From assembly GCA_027924645.1 (NCBI GenBank), contig BSBN01000334.1, positions 1,550,001 to 1,614,000 on the forward strand: a DNA stretch of 64,000 nucleotides, written 5' to 3'. The first letter of the stretch is position 1. The number at the start of each line of letters is the position of its first letter. The notes under the pieces were generated by a model, which saw only the letters and a program-made list of their open reading frames with translations, did not search any database and was not told the origin of the DNA. The translations under genes and the position numbers were made by a program. The DNA comes from Cunninghamia lanceolata. Lineage: Eukaryota; Streptophyta; Pinopsida; Cupressales; Cupressaceae. Below are positions 48,180 to 59,788 of this stretch, piece after piece.

Positions 48180-50280
48180 TGCTGTTGATCAAAGAGGAGT
48201 CTGAAAGCTGGTAAAACTTAAGCAAGCTGGATATGTGGCTAATTTAGCTGAGGCACTCAGATTTGTAGGTATTTTAGCTACAGGTGACTGATGATAGCTC
48301 AAATGCGATTCAAAGGATGCCAAAGGCGATCAACAATAGCTCAGATGTGATCTGGTTTAGTTTTGACAGTAAATCACAGTGTTAACTAGAAGAGAACGGT
48401 TTGCCAAAGGTGACTACTATTGGTTTAAAATTGATTTTCTGTTGATCAAAAGTGACTCATATATCCCTAAAGGCGACAGTCTATTGTTCAAAGATGAGCT
48501 CGTTCAGACAGAAGGCGGCTAACTGTGGCTTAAAGGCGATTTGGTTCGGGCAACATGCAATCAACTATGGTTCAGATGCAATTTTGTTCAGGCAATATGC
48601 GATTGGTTATGGTTTAAATGCGATGCAGTTCAGACTATATGCAGGCAGTTGTTGTTTAAAGGCGACACAGTTTTGACCAAAAGCGGGTTACTATAGTTCA
48701 AAAGTGATGTCTGTTATCTGTGTGGGCATTTTAGGTTTAAAAGCGACTGTGTTTGTCAAAAAGATGTCTGATTTTGTAGTTTTTCAGCAAGAAAATAGTG
48801 ATAACAGTCACTCACACTCACAACAAGCACAAACTGATATAACTTAGGCTAGGATAGGATAGTATCCGTTGAATCCCCTGGCCGTGCTTATTCAAAGCGG
48901 ATAGCTTCAGGATCTTGGTAGCACCAGCTCCCCTCCACGGCACTCACTTCTCACGCATACCAAGTTCTGGGCTTCCTGTAAGGCTTGTCCCCACACCAAA
49001 CTTTAGGATTGTCCTTGCTATCTCTACTAAGAACCATGTGAATCGGGGCCACTTCAAAGGTCCCACCTTTTGCATCAACAGATAGAAGGTTTTTGGCTAC
49101 TACACAAAGTTGCTAATAAGGGCATCCGTTCAGGTGGCTATACATGCAGCAGTGCTACTCTCCGTTATGGAGTCTCCCAGTCTACAAGGGTTGCACCTTG
49201 GAGGGTTTTGGGGGAGGTTGGTTGTCGGTATAACACAACAACACCCATTGTTTGTGGCTTTCAACACAAACACTTTTCTTATATAGTGGTTCGGAAGGAC
49301 TTGGCTTTAGCCTGTTACCGCTTGGGTCGTATCCCTTCTCACATCGGGAAGGTAGGCCCTCTAAAGATAATGACAAGTTCTCATACACCCAAGTTCCATT
49401 TGATAGGCAAAAGGAGAGGATACTTTTGTCATTAAATTTGGGTTACAATCAAGCACATGCAAGCAGTCAAAAAAGATAAATCAAGCACGGAGCAAACAAT
49501 GATTCATTTTAAGCACCAAGCCCAAATGTGCCTAATTTAGTGAAAAACCACAAATCTTGGACCGATCGAACCTACAACAGATATGTCAGTAGTTTGATAA
49601 CCTCCTTTTCTTGGACAAATTGATAAGATGCTGCGCAAATACCCAATTAATAGCCAAGAAATCAAACTGGAACTAAAATAGATTTCAAAGCAACAAAATT
49701 GACCAGATGTGATTCACTGTTACTCAGAAGCGATCTGTATTGTGCAATAGGTGAGATCCTGTAGATCATATGCGACAAGAAACAAACCAGATGCGGCTCC
49801 TGTCAGCTTAGAAGTGATGCAGATAAACACAGAAGTAATCAATTGTGAGCTAAAAGCGACCTATATCTGCAAAAACACAGTCAAAACACAAAAACCCTAG
49901 TCTGGACAGGCAAGCAATGTTAATTCATAAGCGATGCATATCAGGTCAAAAGTAGATACTGTTAGTTCGTAAGTGACACGCATGATATCAAAAGCGACAG
50001 ATATAATTTCAAAAGTGATCCAAATGAAAACATAAGCAATCTCTGTTAAATCATAAGCGATCAGTACAGTGTAAAACTGATAACTAACAGCGAGCACCCC
50101 CAGGTGAGTTATATTAGGGCAAAAGTGATGCAAATCTTACTAGAGGCGACGACTGTTAGTGTATAGGCAATCCAGAGAGGTAAATGCGGCCGGTTCCAGC
50201 TTATAAGCGACACAGAGATACAGAAAGCGACAGATTTTCACTCAGAAGCGACCAGAATTTACTGTAAGCACTTGCAAAAT
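48180..50280. repeat. Leader region built from degenerate 21-bp repeats
   Basis: Two blocks (about 48180-48790 and 49690-50280) are full of a motif like AAAGCGAY/ATAAGCGAT, recurring at about 21-bp spacing or multiples. Translation shows the period as heptads: plus strand 48452-48676 reads KATVYCS-KMSSFRQ-KAANCGL..., minus strand 49897-50133 reads IAYDLTE-IAYVFIW-ITFEIIS.... The middle (48800-49500) is unique, more GC-rich sequence. The block lies between the 5' LTR and gag. Confidence 0.75.
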
Positions 50281-50331
50281 CTGATCTTCAAAGAAACAAC
50301 TCTGAAAAATGAAGTCAATCAAGGACATGAG

Positions 50332-50351
50332 TCCCACCTGGCATGCCAAAA
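50332..50351 (-). other. Primer-binding-site candidate
   Basis: Immediately inside the 5' LTR the minus strand reads TTTTGGCATGCCAGGTGGGA. The TGG after a short T run is typical of gypsy primer sites. The tRNA is not assigned. Confidence 0.55.
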
Positions 50352-51131
50352 TGTGATAGGTGAAAGTTAGGTTTAGCAGATCAGACATAGTCATGAAACC
50401 CTAACCCTACCATCATCAAGGAATCTAATCTAAATGAAATCAAAGAACAATGCAATTCAAGCATAACATCACCTAGACCGTGCGATTCCTTGTTTGAGAG
50501 ATGTGGACTACTTCTTCAACAATGAACAATTGCAATGTTGAAAGCTGCCATGATGGATGATAAAAGCTCAATTGGATGCTCAGATGCTCAAGATGCTCAA
50601 GATGCTCAAGATGATAATGTAGGTGCTATATGATTGCTGGATGTCTCATATGGAATGAGAGGGTGTTTATATAGGACTCAACCAAGGTCAATCGACGGTG
50701 GAGATTCAGAGGCTATGTGAATGGCTAGGATTGAAAGTTACTAAATTTAGATCCAATTAGTTGTGCATGTGAAGAATTTTAAATGAAAGTTGTACAACAC
50801 ATGATTAAGGGGAGATGGACAAGTGTTGGAATGTGATGAAAGGTGAGTAGTTAATTCAAATAAAATATTTGAATTAGTTGGGATATGCATTGGATATTAA
50901 TTAAATAAATAAAATTTATTTAATTAATAGGATAAATGAATAGGATGGGATAAGATATGAGGTGGAAATTAATTAAATAAATAAAATTTATTTAATTAAT
51001 TGGCTAAGTAGGATGCGAATGGGATTTTAATTAAATAAATAAAATTTATTTAATTAATTGGCTTAATGAATAATGATTTAAAATGGTGTTGCTAGACATG
51101 GACAAAGTTGGGACAAATTTGGGTGTCTACA
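50352..51131 (-). repeat. 5' LTR of the non-autonomous element
   Basis: 780 bp, almost identical to 38914-39757. Visible single-base differences include gtcagg/gttagg, acatta/acatca, gactgc/gactac, aatgctg/aatgttg and gacagtgg/gacggtgg. Three palindromic units lie at about 50895, 50968 and 51029. Confidence 0.9.
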
Positions 51132-51136
51132 TCATC

Positions 51137-51295
51137 AACTGACCAAAAATATCTAAAAACTATAGACTTACCTTCATTACCTAGAACCATTATAGCATTA
51201 CACCATTCGATAATAGATCTCCCATCTATCAACTTTGCATTCTCTTTGTACATCAACTCTTCTCATGCCAATGCTCTTTTGATACATGCTCCTAC
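51137..51295 (-). pseudogene. Upstream half of the split coding-like segment
   Basis: The minus strand reads 'VGACIKRALA', one stop, then 'EELMYKENAKLIDGRSIIEW' and 'CNAIMVLGNEGKSIVFRYF', continuing in frame into 38913 across the retrotransposon. On its other side it is cut by the SIRE-like LTR at 51296. Family not recognised. Confidence 0.45.
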
Positions 51296-52678
51296 TGTTG
51301 GTTTTAGGATAGACAACTGAGAGGTGGGGTGAATCAGTTGTCACCAAAACTATCTTTTCTGTAAACACTTAAATCCTTCTTGTATTTCTATAACATAATA
51401 ATTATTTAATTATGGAAGCACAATGCAATATCTTAAGAGAAAAAACACATTAACACATATGACACCAAGATTTTAACGTGGAAAACCCGGTTAAGGGAAA
51501 AACCATGGGGCGACTAACCCAAGATTGTATTCTCTGTTAAAATAATAAGAAGAACAAAATGACACTTGCCAATTAGGGCTCACTGCCCGAGCACACTTCT
51601 CACAAGAGGCCCACTGCCTACAGGAGACACACTGTCTACATAATAATAATATAAATATTACATACTTGAATTGGAGATTATCATCTACACCATGCTTGAG
51701 ATAGTTCCATTTAAGCTCAACACTTCTGCTCTACTTTTCGCTCTTCTCCTCTCTACTGCTCTCTCATCTTAACCAAGATACTTTGAAATCACTTCACAAT
51801 TCTTATTTATACATGACATCAACTTTGGAATGATCATCAAAGTCAGTTCAACATATTCTATTACAGAGCAATTACAAAAATACAACTTGATTTGTTACAA
51901 GAACTTCATCTGTATCACCACACTGTCAGCCACACATATCTGGGACTTTAATCTTCTTTGAGGAACACACCATGCTTCGTAGAACATCTTCAAGATCATC
52001 CACAAGATGTGTAAAACATCCAATTGGCCATGATTAGGAAGAACACCATCACCCGAGATTGAATGTTCAATTACGAGCTCAATCTTCAATGCGGACCACC
52101 AACACGAACTAGACACAATTTAGAAACCTCCACAAGCTTGTCTGAATCACTAAGAACATCCACACCACTTCTGCTTACTAAAATTATTCACATCTTCATC
52201 TAGAACCTCAAGAACACAGTTTGTCATCACTGTCACATTAGAATAAATGCTTGCGGACCTCTAGACCATGAACTAATTGAGTTGTCAATTCATCTTGGCT
52301 TCCTAAACATTCCACCAAATCTGTAGAACAAGATATTGCATTTCCAAATCTCATCGGACCTATTTGTGTCACTTTGTCACCTCTAAATAGCTGCAAGAAC
52401 TAATTTTACTCATATGGCCATAACTTCTCCAAATCTTCATGCAGACCTCTCAAATCTTGACTGGATCATCTTTAGACACATATCTACAAACCCTTTGATG
52501 CACATTCTCTGATATTTCATCTAATTGGGATCTTCACTATCTTCATTGTTCTTCTTTGTTTCTGATAGGACTAATTTTCTCAATATCCTCAGCACACAGC
52601 TCATCCAATCCTTGACATCAATGCAGCAGGAGTATGCTGACATCAATGACAACACCGGTTAGGCCCATACTTGTAACA
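51296..52678 (-). repeat. 3' LTR of the SIRE-like copia
   Basis: On the minus strand it begins TGTTACAAGTATGGGCC directly after the polypurine tract CAAAGGGGGAGAT and ends AAAACCAACA; 1,383 bp. Same family as the solo LTR at 22471-23564. The adjoining five bases at 51291-51295 (CCTAC) would be one half of its target duplication. Confidence 0.85.
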
Positions 52679-53009
52679 ATCTCCCCCTTTGTCATTGATG
52701 GAAACATATGATGTGAAAAAATATTTTAACCATCAAGACAAGAGCTTCTCCTCACTAACTGACATAGCTCCCTCTATCAATAGCAATCATTCATATGTCT
52801 TTTCTTTCTTTACTGCTCCCCCTTTGATCAGCAACCACTTTTGTTTTTCACATGTCTTCTCTCCCCCTTTGACATCAATGACAAAGGGCACATACTTGCA
52901 TCAATCAAAATCATATAGACTGCTCCCCATGAGTAGTAACTTCCTATCATCAATCCGGACCACAAGATATGACTGTGAGATCCACCAGACTGATGCACAT
53001 TAGTCCACC

Positions 53010-53814
53010 TTAATTTAGAACCGGAGGGGTAATAACCCCTAACTTCTCCCTGAAATACTCAAAAGAGTCCTTAAGTAGAGGTTTAGTAAAAATGTTTGCA
53101 ATATGATCCTTTGAGGGCACAAACTCCAATCTAACTTCATTCATATTCACTTGCTCTCTCAACAAGTGAAATTTGATGGATATATGTTATCTTTGAATGC
53201 AACACTGGATTTTTTGATATATTTATTGCACTTGAGTTATCACAGAAGATTGTGATAGGTTCCTCATACTCCACTCTGATGTCTCTTAGCATTTGCTTCA
53301 TCCACAATACTTGAGTGCAACTACCTGTTGCTACAATATATTCTGCTTCTGCAGTGGACAGAGATATTGCCTCTTATTTCTTGCTTACCCAAGAACCCAA
53401 TCTTTTCCCCAAAAAGAATGTACCACCACTGGTACTCTTCCGGTCATCCACATCTCCTACCCAATCCACATCTGTATATGCATGAAAAGAGAAATCATGA
53501 TCCCTAGGATACCATAAACCATACTCAACTGTTCCCTTTAGATATCTAAGAATTCTCTTGATTGCCATGACATGAGATTCTCTAGGATCAGCTTGGAATC
53601 TGGCAATAAGACCAACAACATTCATAATATTAGGTCTAGTTTGAGTAAGATATAGTAGTCCTCCAATCATTGACCTGTACTTTTTCTGATCAACCTTAGG
53701 AGATTCATCATTTTTGCTTAGTTTACATCTGGTTGCCATGGGAGTATCATTGGTTTTGAATCTTCCATCCCAAATTTCTTCAACAATTATTTCACATATT
53801 TGGTCTGTGATATG
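53010..53814 (-). pseudogene. pol: SIRE-like copia RT end and RNase H
   Basis: The minus-strand frame reads 'YRSMIGGLLYLTQTRPNIM', 'GLIARFQADPRESHVMAIKR', 'YTDVDWVGDVDDRKSTSGG', a stop at 53374, 'EAISLSTAEAEYIVATG', 'DNSSAINISKNPVLHSK', and finally 'IANIFTKPLLKDSFEYF' to a TAA at 53010-53012. This is the RNase H and C-terminus of a copia Pol. Its upstream continuation is across the solo LTR at 60617-60690. Confidence 0.85.
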
Positions 53815-54354
53815 TGTTGTGTGGTTACACAACACGCCCCATTTTGACTTGGCAAAACAGGGACCCAACTTCTTTTGGGTTGGTTTGTGTTTCTTGCTTT
53901 CTGGCGGTTTGGTAAAAATCAGTCAAATGCATCGTCACATTGAGTTAGGATGAGGTAAGTCATCATTATGAGGTCAGTTTGTCAAAATTCGTATTTCATA
54001 TCTGTGACCTTATATTCTGGAAGAACATTAAATTTCATGCAAGTTTGCCTTTTACGTCACCCTGGTATTCACCAGGATGTGAGAGTTATGAACAGTCAAA
54101 GTTTTGGTCAAACCTGATATTCGCAAGGGGGGTCATATTTTATAATCTGAGTCGTGTTGTTTTGAACATCATCATCATATTTGAAACATCCCCGATATAT
54201 CCTATGGCTCAAATATCCTGACGTCAACTTTAAATGGTAGTAAGTCTTTCGCGTCAAGCAGTCTTTTATATCGTGAACATCATGTTTTGAAAAGTAACCC
54301 GATATTCGTAAATATCATCATGACGCGAAATATCACCCTTAACAAACATCCTGA

Positions 54355-54518
54355 TGACATCATCCGAATATGATAAATGAAGAAACAAACGTCCTGATGA
54401 CATCATCATCATATTTACATTTCGACAGGATATTTTGTAAACATGATCATGTTCGCCCAATATGACGATGACGTCATGAAGCATTCTGATACAAAGAACA
54501 AATATCATGATGATGTCA
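54355..54518 (+). promoter_or_regulatory. Cluster of TGACRTCA-type palindromes
   Basis: TGACATCA at 54355-54362 and 54398-54405, the perfect palindrome TGACGTCA at 54469-54476, and TGATGTCA at 54511-54518. These resemble bZIP (TGA/as-1/CRE-type) sites. Related motifs occur in the outer part of the other LTR copies (for example 'gatgacatcatc' near 762). They lie 0.8-0.9 kb before ORF1. Confidence 0.5.
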
Positions 54519-55118
54519 TCCCAATATTCAGAGGGGAAGACGAGCAAACTTGGTTCGTCATCATCATTTTGTTTTGAAACATCACCCGATAAGCCGAAAT
54601 ATCCTCCTGATGTGCTAAAATGTAAACAAAGGGTGCATTGTCACCCGAATCTTGTAGCGATAATAATTTCAATATTAGGGAGGATGATATCGAAACTCAA
54701 CCCGATATTTGTGAAATATCATCCTGCCCTCATGATATCCCGCCATATGGATATCCCCCACTCCCTTTGCCGCCATTATCATTAAATGCGCGCAGATATG
54801 GTAGGTGATTCCCGCCGACCCCGGAACCCGATGAAATACCTGGAGAGATCCTGAGTTTTCGCACGAATGATCAAAGATTGCAATCTAACTTGTTAGAGTG
54901 CCCTAAATTTACCCTAACTGCGAGGTTAAAAGGTAATTCAACTGCCATTGTTATGTTTACCTGCGTTAAAATTGTTTTACAGAGCACCAGCCTCCATATC
55001 CGCATAACAGCTACCATTGCGCAATTCGAGCTCATAGATAGAAGGAAGGAAGTGATCAGCAGTTGAATTAAGAGTGTCTTGACGATATACTGGTATAAAG
55101 AAAAATCTGCATAACCAG

Positions 55119-55281
55119 GTAAGTGAACTGAAACCCTCATCATGTTGTTGCTAAATGATGTTGTAAGTTCTGGTTATGTATCCATGTAAGTAAGTAATGT
55201 GAAATTGATGCAATAGGCATGATATTTGCAATATGTATGCATGCATATCCCTGTTGTGAGAAGAAATGTTGTTAATTGCAG
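55119..55281 (+). other. Predicted leader intron upstream of ORF1
   Basis: Donor CCAG|GTAAGTGA at 55119 and acceptor TTAATTGCAG at 55281, seven bases before the ORF1 ATG... the exon resumes at 55282 and the ATG is at 55288. Both sites fit plant consensus. The donor context TCTGCATA..AG|GTAA is conserved in the 9757-17365 copy (near 15878 on the minus strand). Confidence 0.6.
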
Positions 55282-55287
55282 GTACCC

Positions 55288-58200
55288 ATGGCTGAAAAAC
55301 ACTCAGTCAAGAATCAGGAGGAATTTAGCAGGCCTATGTTCTCTTCCTAGAGAGGGGTCCTGTTCAAATATGGGGCAATTACAGATACCCATCAGGGGAT
55401 TACCAACCTGGAGGCTTGGTCAGCCAAGCTGAATGATGGACAAGATAAGAGTCCGGTGCTGGACGCAGTGTTTGTATCAGGTATGTGGAACGCTGCTGGC
55501 TTCCCATACTCCATGGAGTCTCCGGAGCTAGTCATTGAATGCGCCCAGAATTATAACCCTCAGACGAGGCAGGTGGTGAAGCATGGGAGAGTGTATGCAA
55601 ACCTATCCATCAAAGGTCTCTCCCAGACATTTGGACTGCCAATGGGCAGTAAGGTAAAGAGTGTAGACTTGAAGAAGTCTGAAAGAGAATACGAGGCCAA
55701 CAAGAAGGCGGCCAGAAAGAACATGTATGCTTGACGGGCCGAGAACAACACATACAATGCAGCGGCCAAGCTTCCTGTGCACATGTTCAAGTTTGATTTT
55801 AATGAGGAATATCAGTATGTGATTTCCCTACTAAACAGGGTGACTGGCCAGCTTGATACTGGTGAATTTAGAGATTGGATGTACGGCATAATAATGATGT
55901 GCCTGTATGCAGACATCAAGCCATTGTGGGGCCAAATAATAAGCGATGCTCTGCATGAGCAACTGATGAACCTGGGAGGTTCAGATTGTACATTCTACAT
56001 GACCTCCTATATCATGTATTCTTGTGCTTATAGAGGCACTTTTGATGCCCTGGTGACAGATGGAAAACTGACGGGCACAAATGCAGCATATATCTGGGAT
56101 CATCATCCCCAGCTGCAAAGAACCAACTATATCAAGGACTACAAACTGGTCAATGATGCATTTTCTATGCATCTGGTAAGGACCATGGAAGATGACAGAA
56201 CTAAAAGACTGAGCATGGAGGCTCAGGAGGCAGTATATAGGCATGGGGCATGGTACATACAATTTGCCACCTTTTCCTACATCAGGATAGAAGGTTTTGA
56301 AGGACATCCCCTGATGCTGCCGAGATATCCTACTGATGCAGTAGTATTAATGGAATTTATCAGGCAGGGCTCCACCATGATATAGATGTATAAGGATGCC
56401 AAGAAGTTGCCACCCATTTTGTTCCCAGTCAGCATCGGCAACTACATGTGCCCTGACTCTGACAATATAAAGAAGGTGATGGTCACCCTGAATAAGATGA
56501 ATTTACTGCCCTTCCCAGTAACGAGACCATACGATCCTTACGGTCGAATGCAGAAGATCCTAGGAAAGCCTATTCACCAGAGGCACCTAGAGGATTTTTG
56601 GGCTGACTACGAAGATGAGGCAGAAGCCAGTAGGAGGAGGTATCAGAGGTTGACTCTGAACCAGATCAGAACATTTGACTGCATATCCCTCCCTTAGCAG
56701 CTGAAGAATGATGACGGCAGGATAATGGCAGATGAATATGAATAGAAGAAGATTTATAATGATACCATCTCTACGCCTGACCTCACCATGTAGGAGGATA
56801 TGTCCTTGGACCCATTCTTTGCCAGAACCCTACACTTGACCCAAGCTTGGGTAGATGCACAGGTAGAGGCATTGAAGAAGAAGGGTGTTGCCATCACGGT
56901 GGACAACAAGAAGAAGGGGTAGGACATCCCTACAGGTGAATATGATGACTTCCTGCTGGAGAAGAGGAAGACTAAGGGAGAGAGGATCTCTCCACCACAG
57001 CAGCCTAGCAAAAGGGCCCCAAAGGGCAAGAAGGTGGGAAAAGGACCCAAAGGGGTCATAATTGATAGGGCAGTATTCACAGCGGAGGAGGTAGCCAAAT
57101 CAGGATCAGAATCAGATTCTCCTCCAAAGCCCAAGAAAACCAAGACAGTAGAGGCTGGAATCACAGAGACCCAAGAGGTGGGTCAGTCATCCAAACAACC
57201 AGGCAAAGCTATCCTCATGGAAGAGGAGCCTAAAGAAGAGGAGGAAGCTCCACTAATAATAAGAAGAAAGAGGAGAGCTCCGCAGGTGTTGGTTCCCACC
57301 ACACCTAAGAAACCAAGAACCTCCATGAGAGGTGAGATAAGTCAACCTCCTGCACAATTACAGGGGGCAGGTAGTGAAGTGCAGAAGGAACTTCAGCATA
57401 ACGTTCCACTTCCTACCATTGTCAAGTTCAAAACTGAACTTGCTAAAGAACAACAAAAGGAAACCTCTCAGACACAAGCGGAAGGGCATGTCTCGCTAGA
57501 CGAGACAATCAACTTGTCTGACGATGAGGTGGTGCAGGATGTAGCTACACAAGAAATGGAAACACTGGCTGTTGGCATCAGTGTGACTCCTCACAAGCCT
57601 CCATCTGTACAATCAGTGCTTGAGGAGATGAAACAAACAGAAGCGGAGCGAGAAAAGAGCCCGGAACAAGAAAAGAGCCTGGAGCAGGTAGCTCAGGACA
57701 TAGGGCTGGACACACTGATCACTGAGGTGACAAGTCCTGTAGTGGTAGACTTGGCAGAGAAACAGGATGCAAGTCCTAAGAAACCAGTAGGATCACCTGA
57801 TAAGGGCCACCTAATAGAGGAGATAGAGATGGCAGAAGCAGAAGGCCATGCTCTTGAATCAGGCTAGCAAAGCCCACAAGATACATCAGCAGGACCTGCT
57901 ATAGTGGAGGTCCAAGAAATAAAGGCTGATGAGAAGAAGGAAGAAATAGAGGATCTAGCTGATAAGGCACCAGAGGTGGATAGTGCAGGCACAGAACAAG
58001 TAACAACTGCAGAACAGATGCCATCACCTCAGGCAGATCCAATGATATCAGATACGGTGGACATGCCACCAGAAATAAAGAAACAAAAGGAGGATGATCA
58101 ACCTCCGCAAAGGGAAGAATTGGGAGCAGGTGAAGAAATGATGGAGAAAGATCATTATCATCATGATCCTCATACAGGTACACCGCAGGGTTCCCCACAC

Positions 58201-59640
58201 AAAGAAGATGCTTCCCCAGAAAAGGAAGTTCCTCAACAGGAGGAGGCACCATAGGATCAGCAGCAAGGTGAGCATCAAGAGGGAGAAAAAGAAAAATCAC
58301 CATCTCCACAACGCTTGTTGGTGGAAACGGGAGATAGGGGTGAACAACACCATGATGCTGAAAAGCATGATCAAGTGCCTCCATGGTTAGAAAAGGAGGT
58401 AAATGTTGAGGAGGAACTTGAAATCCAAGAGTTTGACGTCTCCACCCTGTTCTCCGCGGATATAATGAAGCCCAAGAGAAAGGCCAGGATGACATCGGCC
58501 ATCAAGAGAGATCCGGCGACAGGGAGAAGGACCACACAAATTACTGTACCTACGGTAGAGAAGGAGAAAGGCAAAATCACTGTGGATGAATTCCAGATAA
58601 GCACAGTTGATTTGGGTTTTGCCAACGAAGAACAGGAAGGTCAAGAAGGTAAGGACATCATAGACTCTCTAATTCAGAAAGTGAAAAGAGAGAAAGAGAA
58701 GAATAAGCAACATAAAGAGCACATTGCTCAGTTGCATGCATACATTAAAGGCTTGACCAATCCTGAGGATACTACAAGTGAAGCTGCAGTCCCATTGACT
58801 GCCATTTCTCAAGAGGAGATAAATAAGCTGGACCTCATCAAACATGAGGCTTTCGTAATAAGGAAATGGATGTCATCCACATTGGATAATGCTATTGAAA
58901 TAATGAAGGGTTCTTTGAAGAGATGGAGCATATTAAGTGACTCCAAAACCAAGGTAGACAAATTGCAGATGCAGACCAGGAGAAGGTCTTATAAACTGGA
59001 GAAAGTCCTTAGCCTGTTGGGAGAAATAAGGAAGATAAACCCACAACTGCTTATCAGTAAGCAGGTATTGAATAATAATACTGCATTATTAGTGGATATC
59101 TGGTACAAAGATGTACAGTTTGAATGCGGAGTCCTCAAAAGATGCAATAATAAGCTGAGGGAGATCAGCATGAGGCTACGTGATTTAATGAGCATTAAGG
59201 CAGACATGCTAGAAACATTAGAGGGCAAAGTGGAAGGGAAGATAGAGAATCAAGATGAAGATTCTGCCCTTAAGGCTCTGCGCAGTAACTTCCAGATGGA
59301 AGATGATGGTCCACTCATCCACTTGACAGAAGAGATTATAAATAAGGTGATGAGGATCAAGGTCAAGATGGAGACCTACAATGAGACATTGCAGGACAGA
59401 GAAAATAAGCTGGATAACAGCAAGGATAAGTATGAGGCACACAAACATGCCATTATCAAGGCAAAGACTCAAGATGGCAGAGGAATAGATCAGGTTGTGC
59501 AGTCATACGAACAGATCCAGAGCAGCATGCAACCCCATATGCAGCAACATCATCATCAGGATAGCGAAGGTTCAGAAAGCGATGCACATGATGATGATCC
59601 GCATGAATCAGCTGAAGAGCATGATGGAGATACATCATGA
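55288..59640 (+). pseudogene. LTR-encoded ORF1, long protein of unknown function
   Basis: One frame of 1,450 codons from ATG 55288 to TGA 59638-59640 without frameshift. It has nine premature stops: TAG at 55348, 56383, 56695, 56743, 56791, 56920, 57865 and 58252, and TGA at 55732. Residues 20-480 look globular and are the best conserved part ('SGMWNAAGFPYSMESPELVI', 'EFRDWMYGIIMMCLYADIKP', 'HPLMLPRYPTDAVVLMEFIR'). Residues 530-1110 are charged and disordered-looking, with basic clusters (KPKKTK, RRKRRAP) that could be nuclear signals. Residues 1125-1410 are predicted coiled coil, followed by a His-rich then acidic tail. No gag, pol or known enzyme motif. It lies in the LTR upstream of the TATA box, so it needs its own promoter. 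Conservation with the 10998-15731 copy argues it was once functional. Confidence 0.8.
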
Positions 59641-59788
59641 GGGGGATATTTGCATAAGTAATATAGATAGTTGCTAGCTGGCAACTTGTGCTATTTTGTA
59701 AAATTGACAAGTCATGAAATGATGACCATTGATTTGTATTGACATATCAGATCCATAGATCTCTTGTAACGGATTCCTCACCTTATTC

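Larger units (their letters stand above)
38914..51131 (-). mobile_element. Non-autonomous Tat-like gypsy element (gag-protease only, antisense ORF)
   Basis: Two LTRs (38914-39757 and 50352-51131), both starting TGTGATAGG and ending GTGTCTACA on the plus strand, are flanked by the 5-bp target duplication TCATC (38909-38913 and 51132-51136). Reading on the minus strand: 5' LTR, primer-like site, a 2.5-kb leader with 21-bp repeats, gag, protease, a Pro/Ser-rich tail, then about 3 kb without RT or integrase, an ORF on the opposite strand, a polypurine tract and the 3' LTR. By eye the LTRs differ at about ten positions plus copy-number changes of a palindromic unit, so insertion was recent. Mobilisation must have relied on another element's RT and integrase. 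Confidence 0.9.

Noticed and set aside
57899..58495. Minus-strand open frame of 198 codons
   Set aside because: A Leu/Pro-rich antisense shadow of the Glu/Gln-rich middle of ORF1; no independent support.
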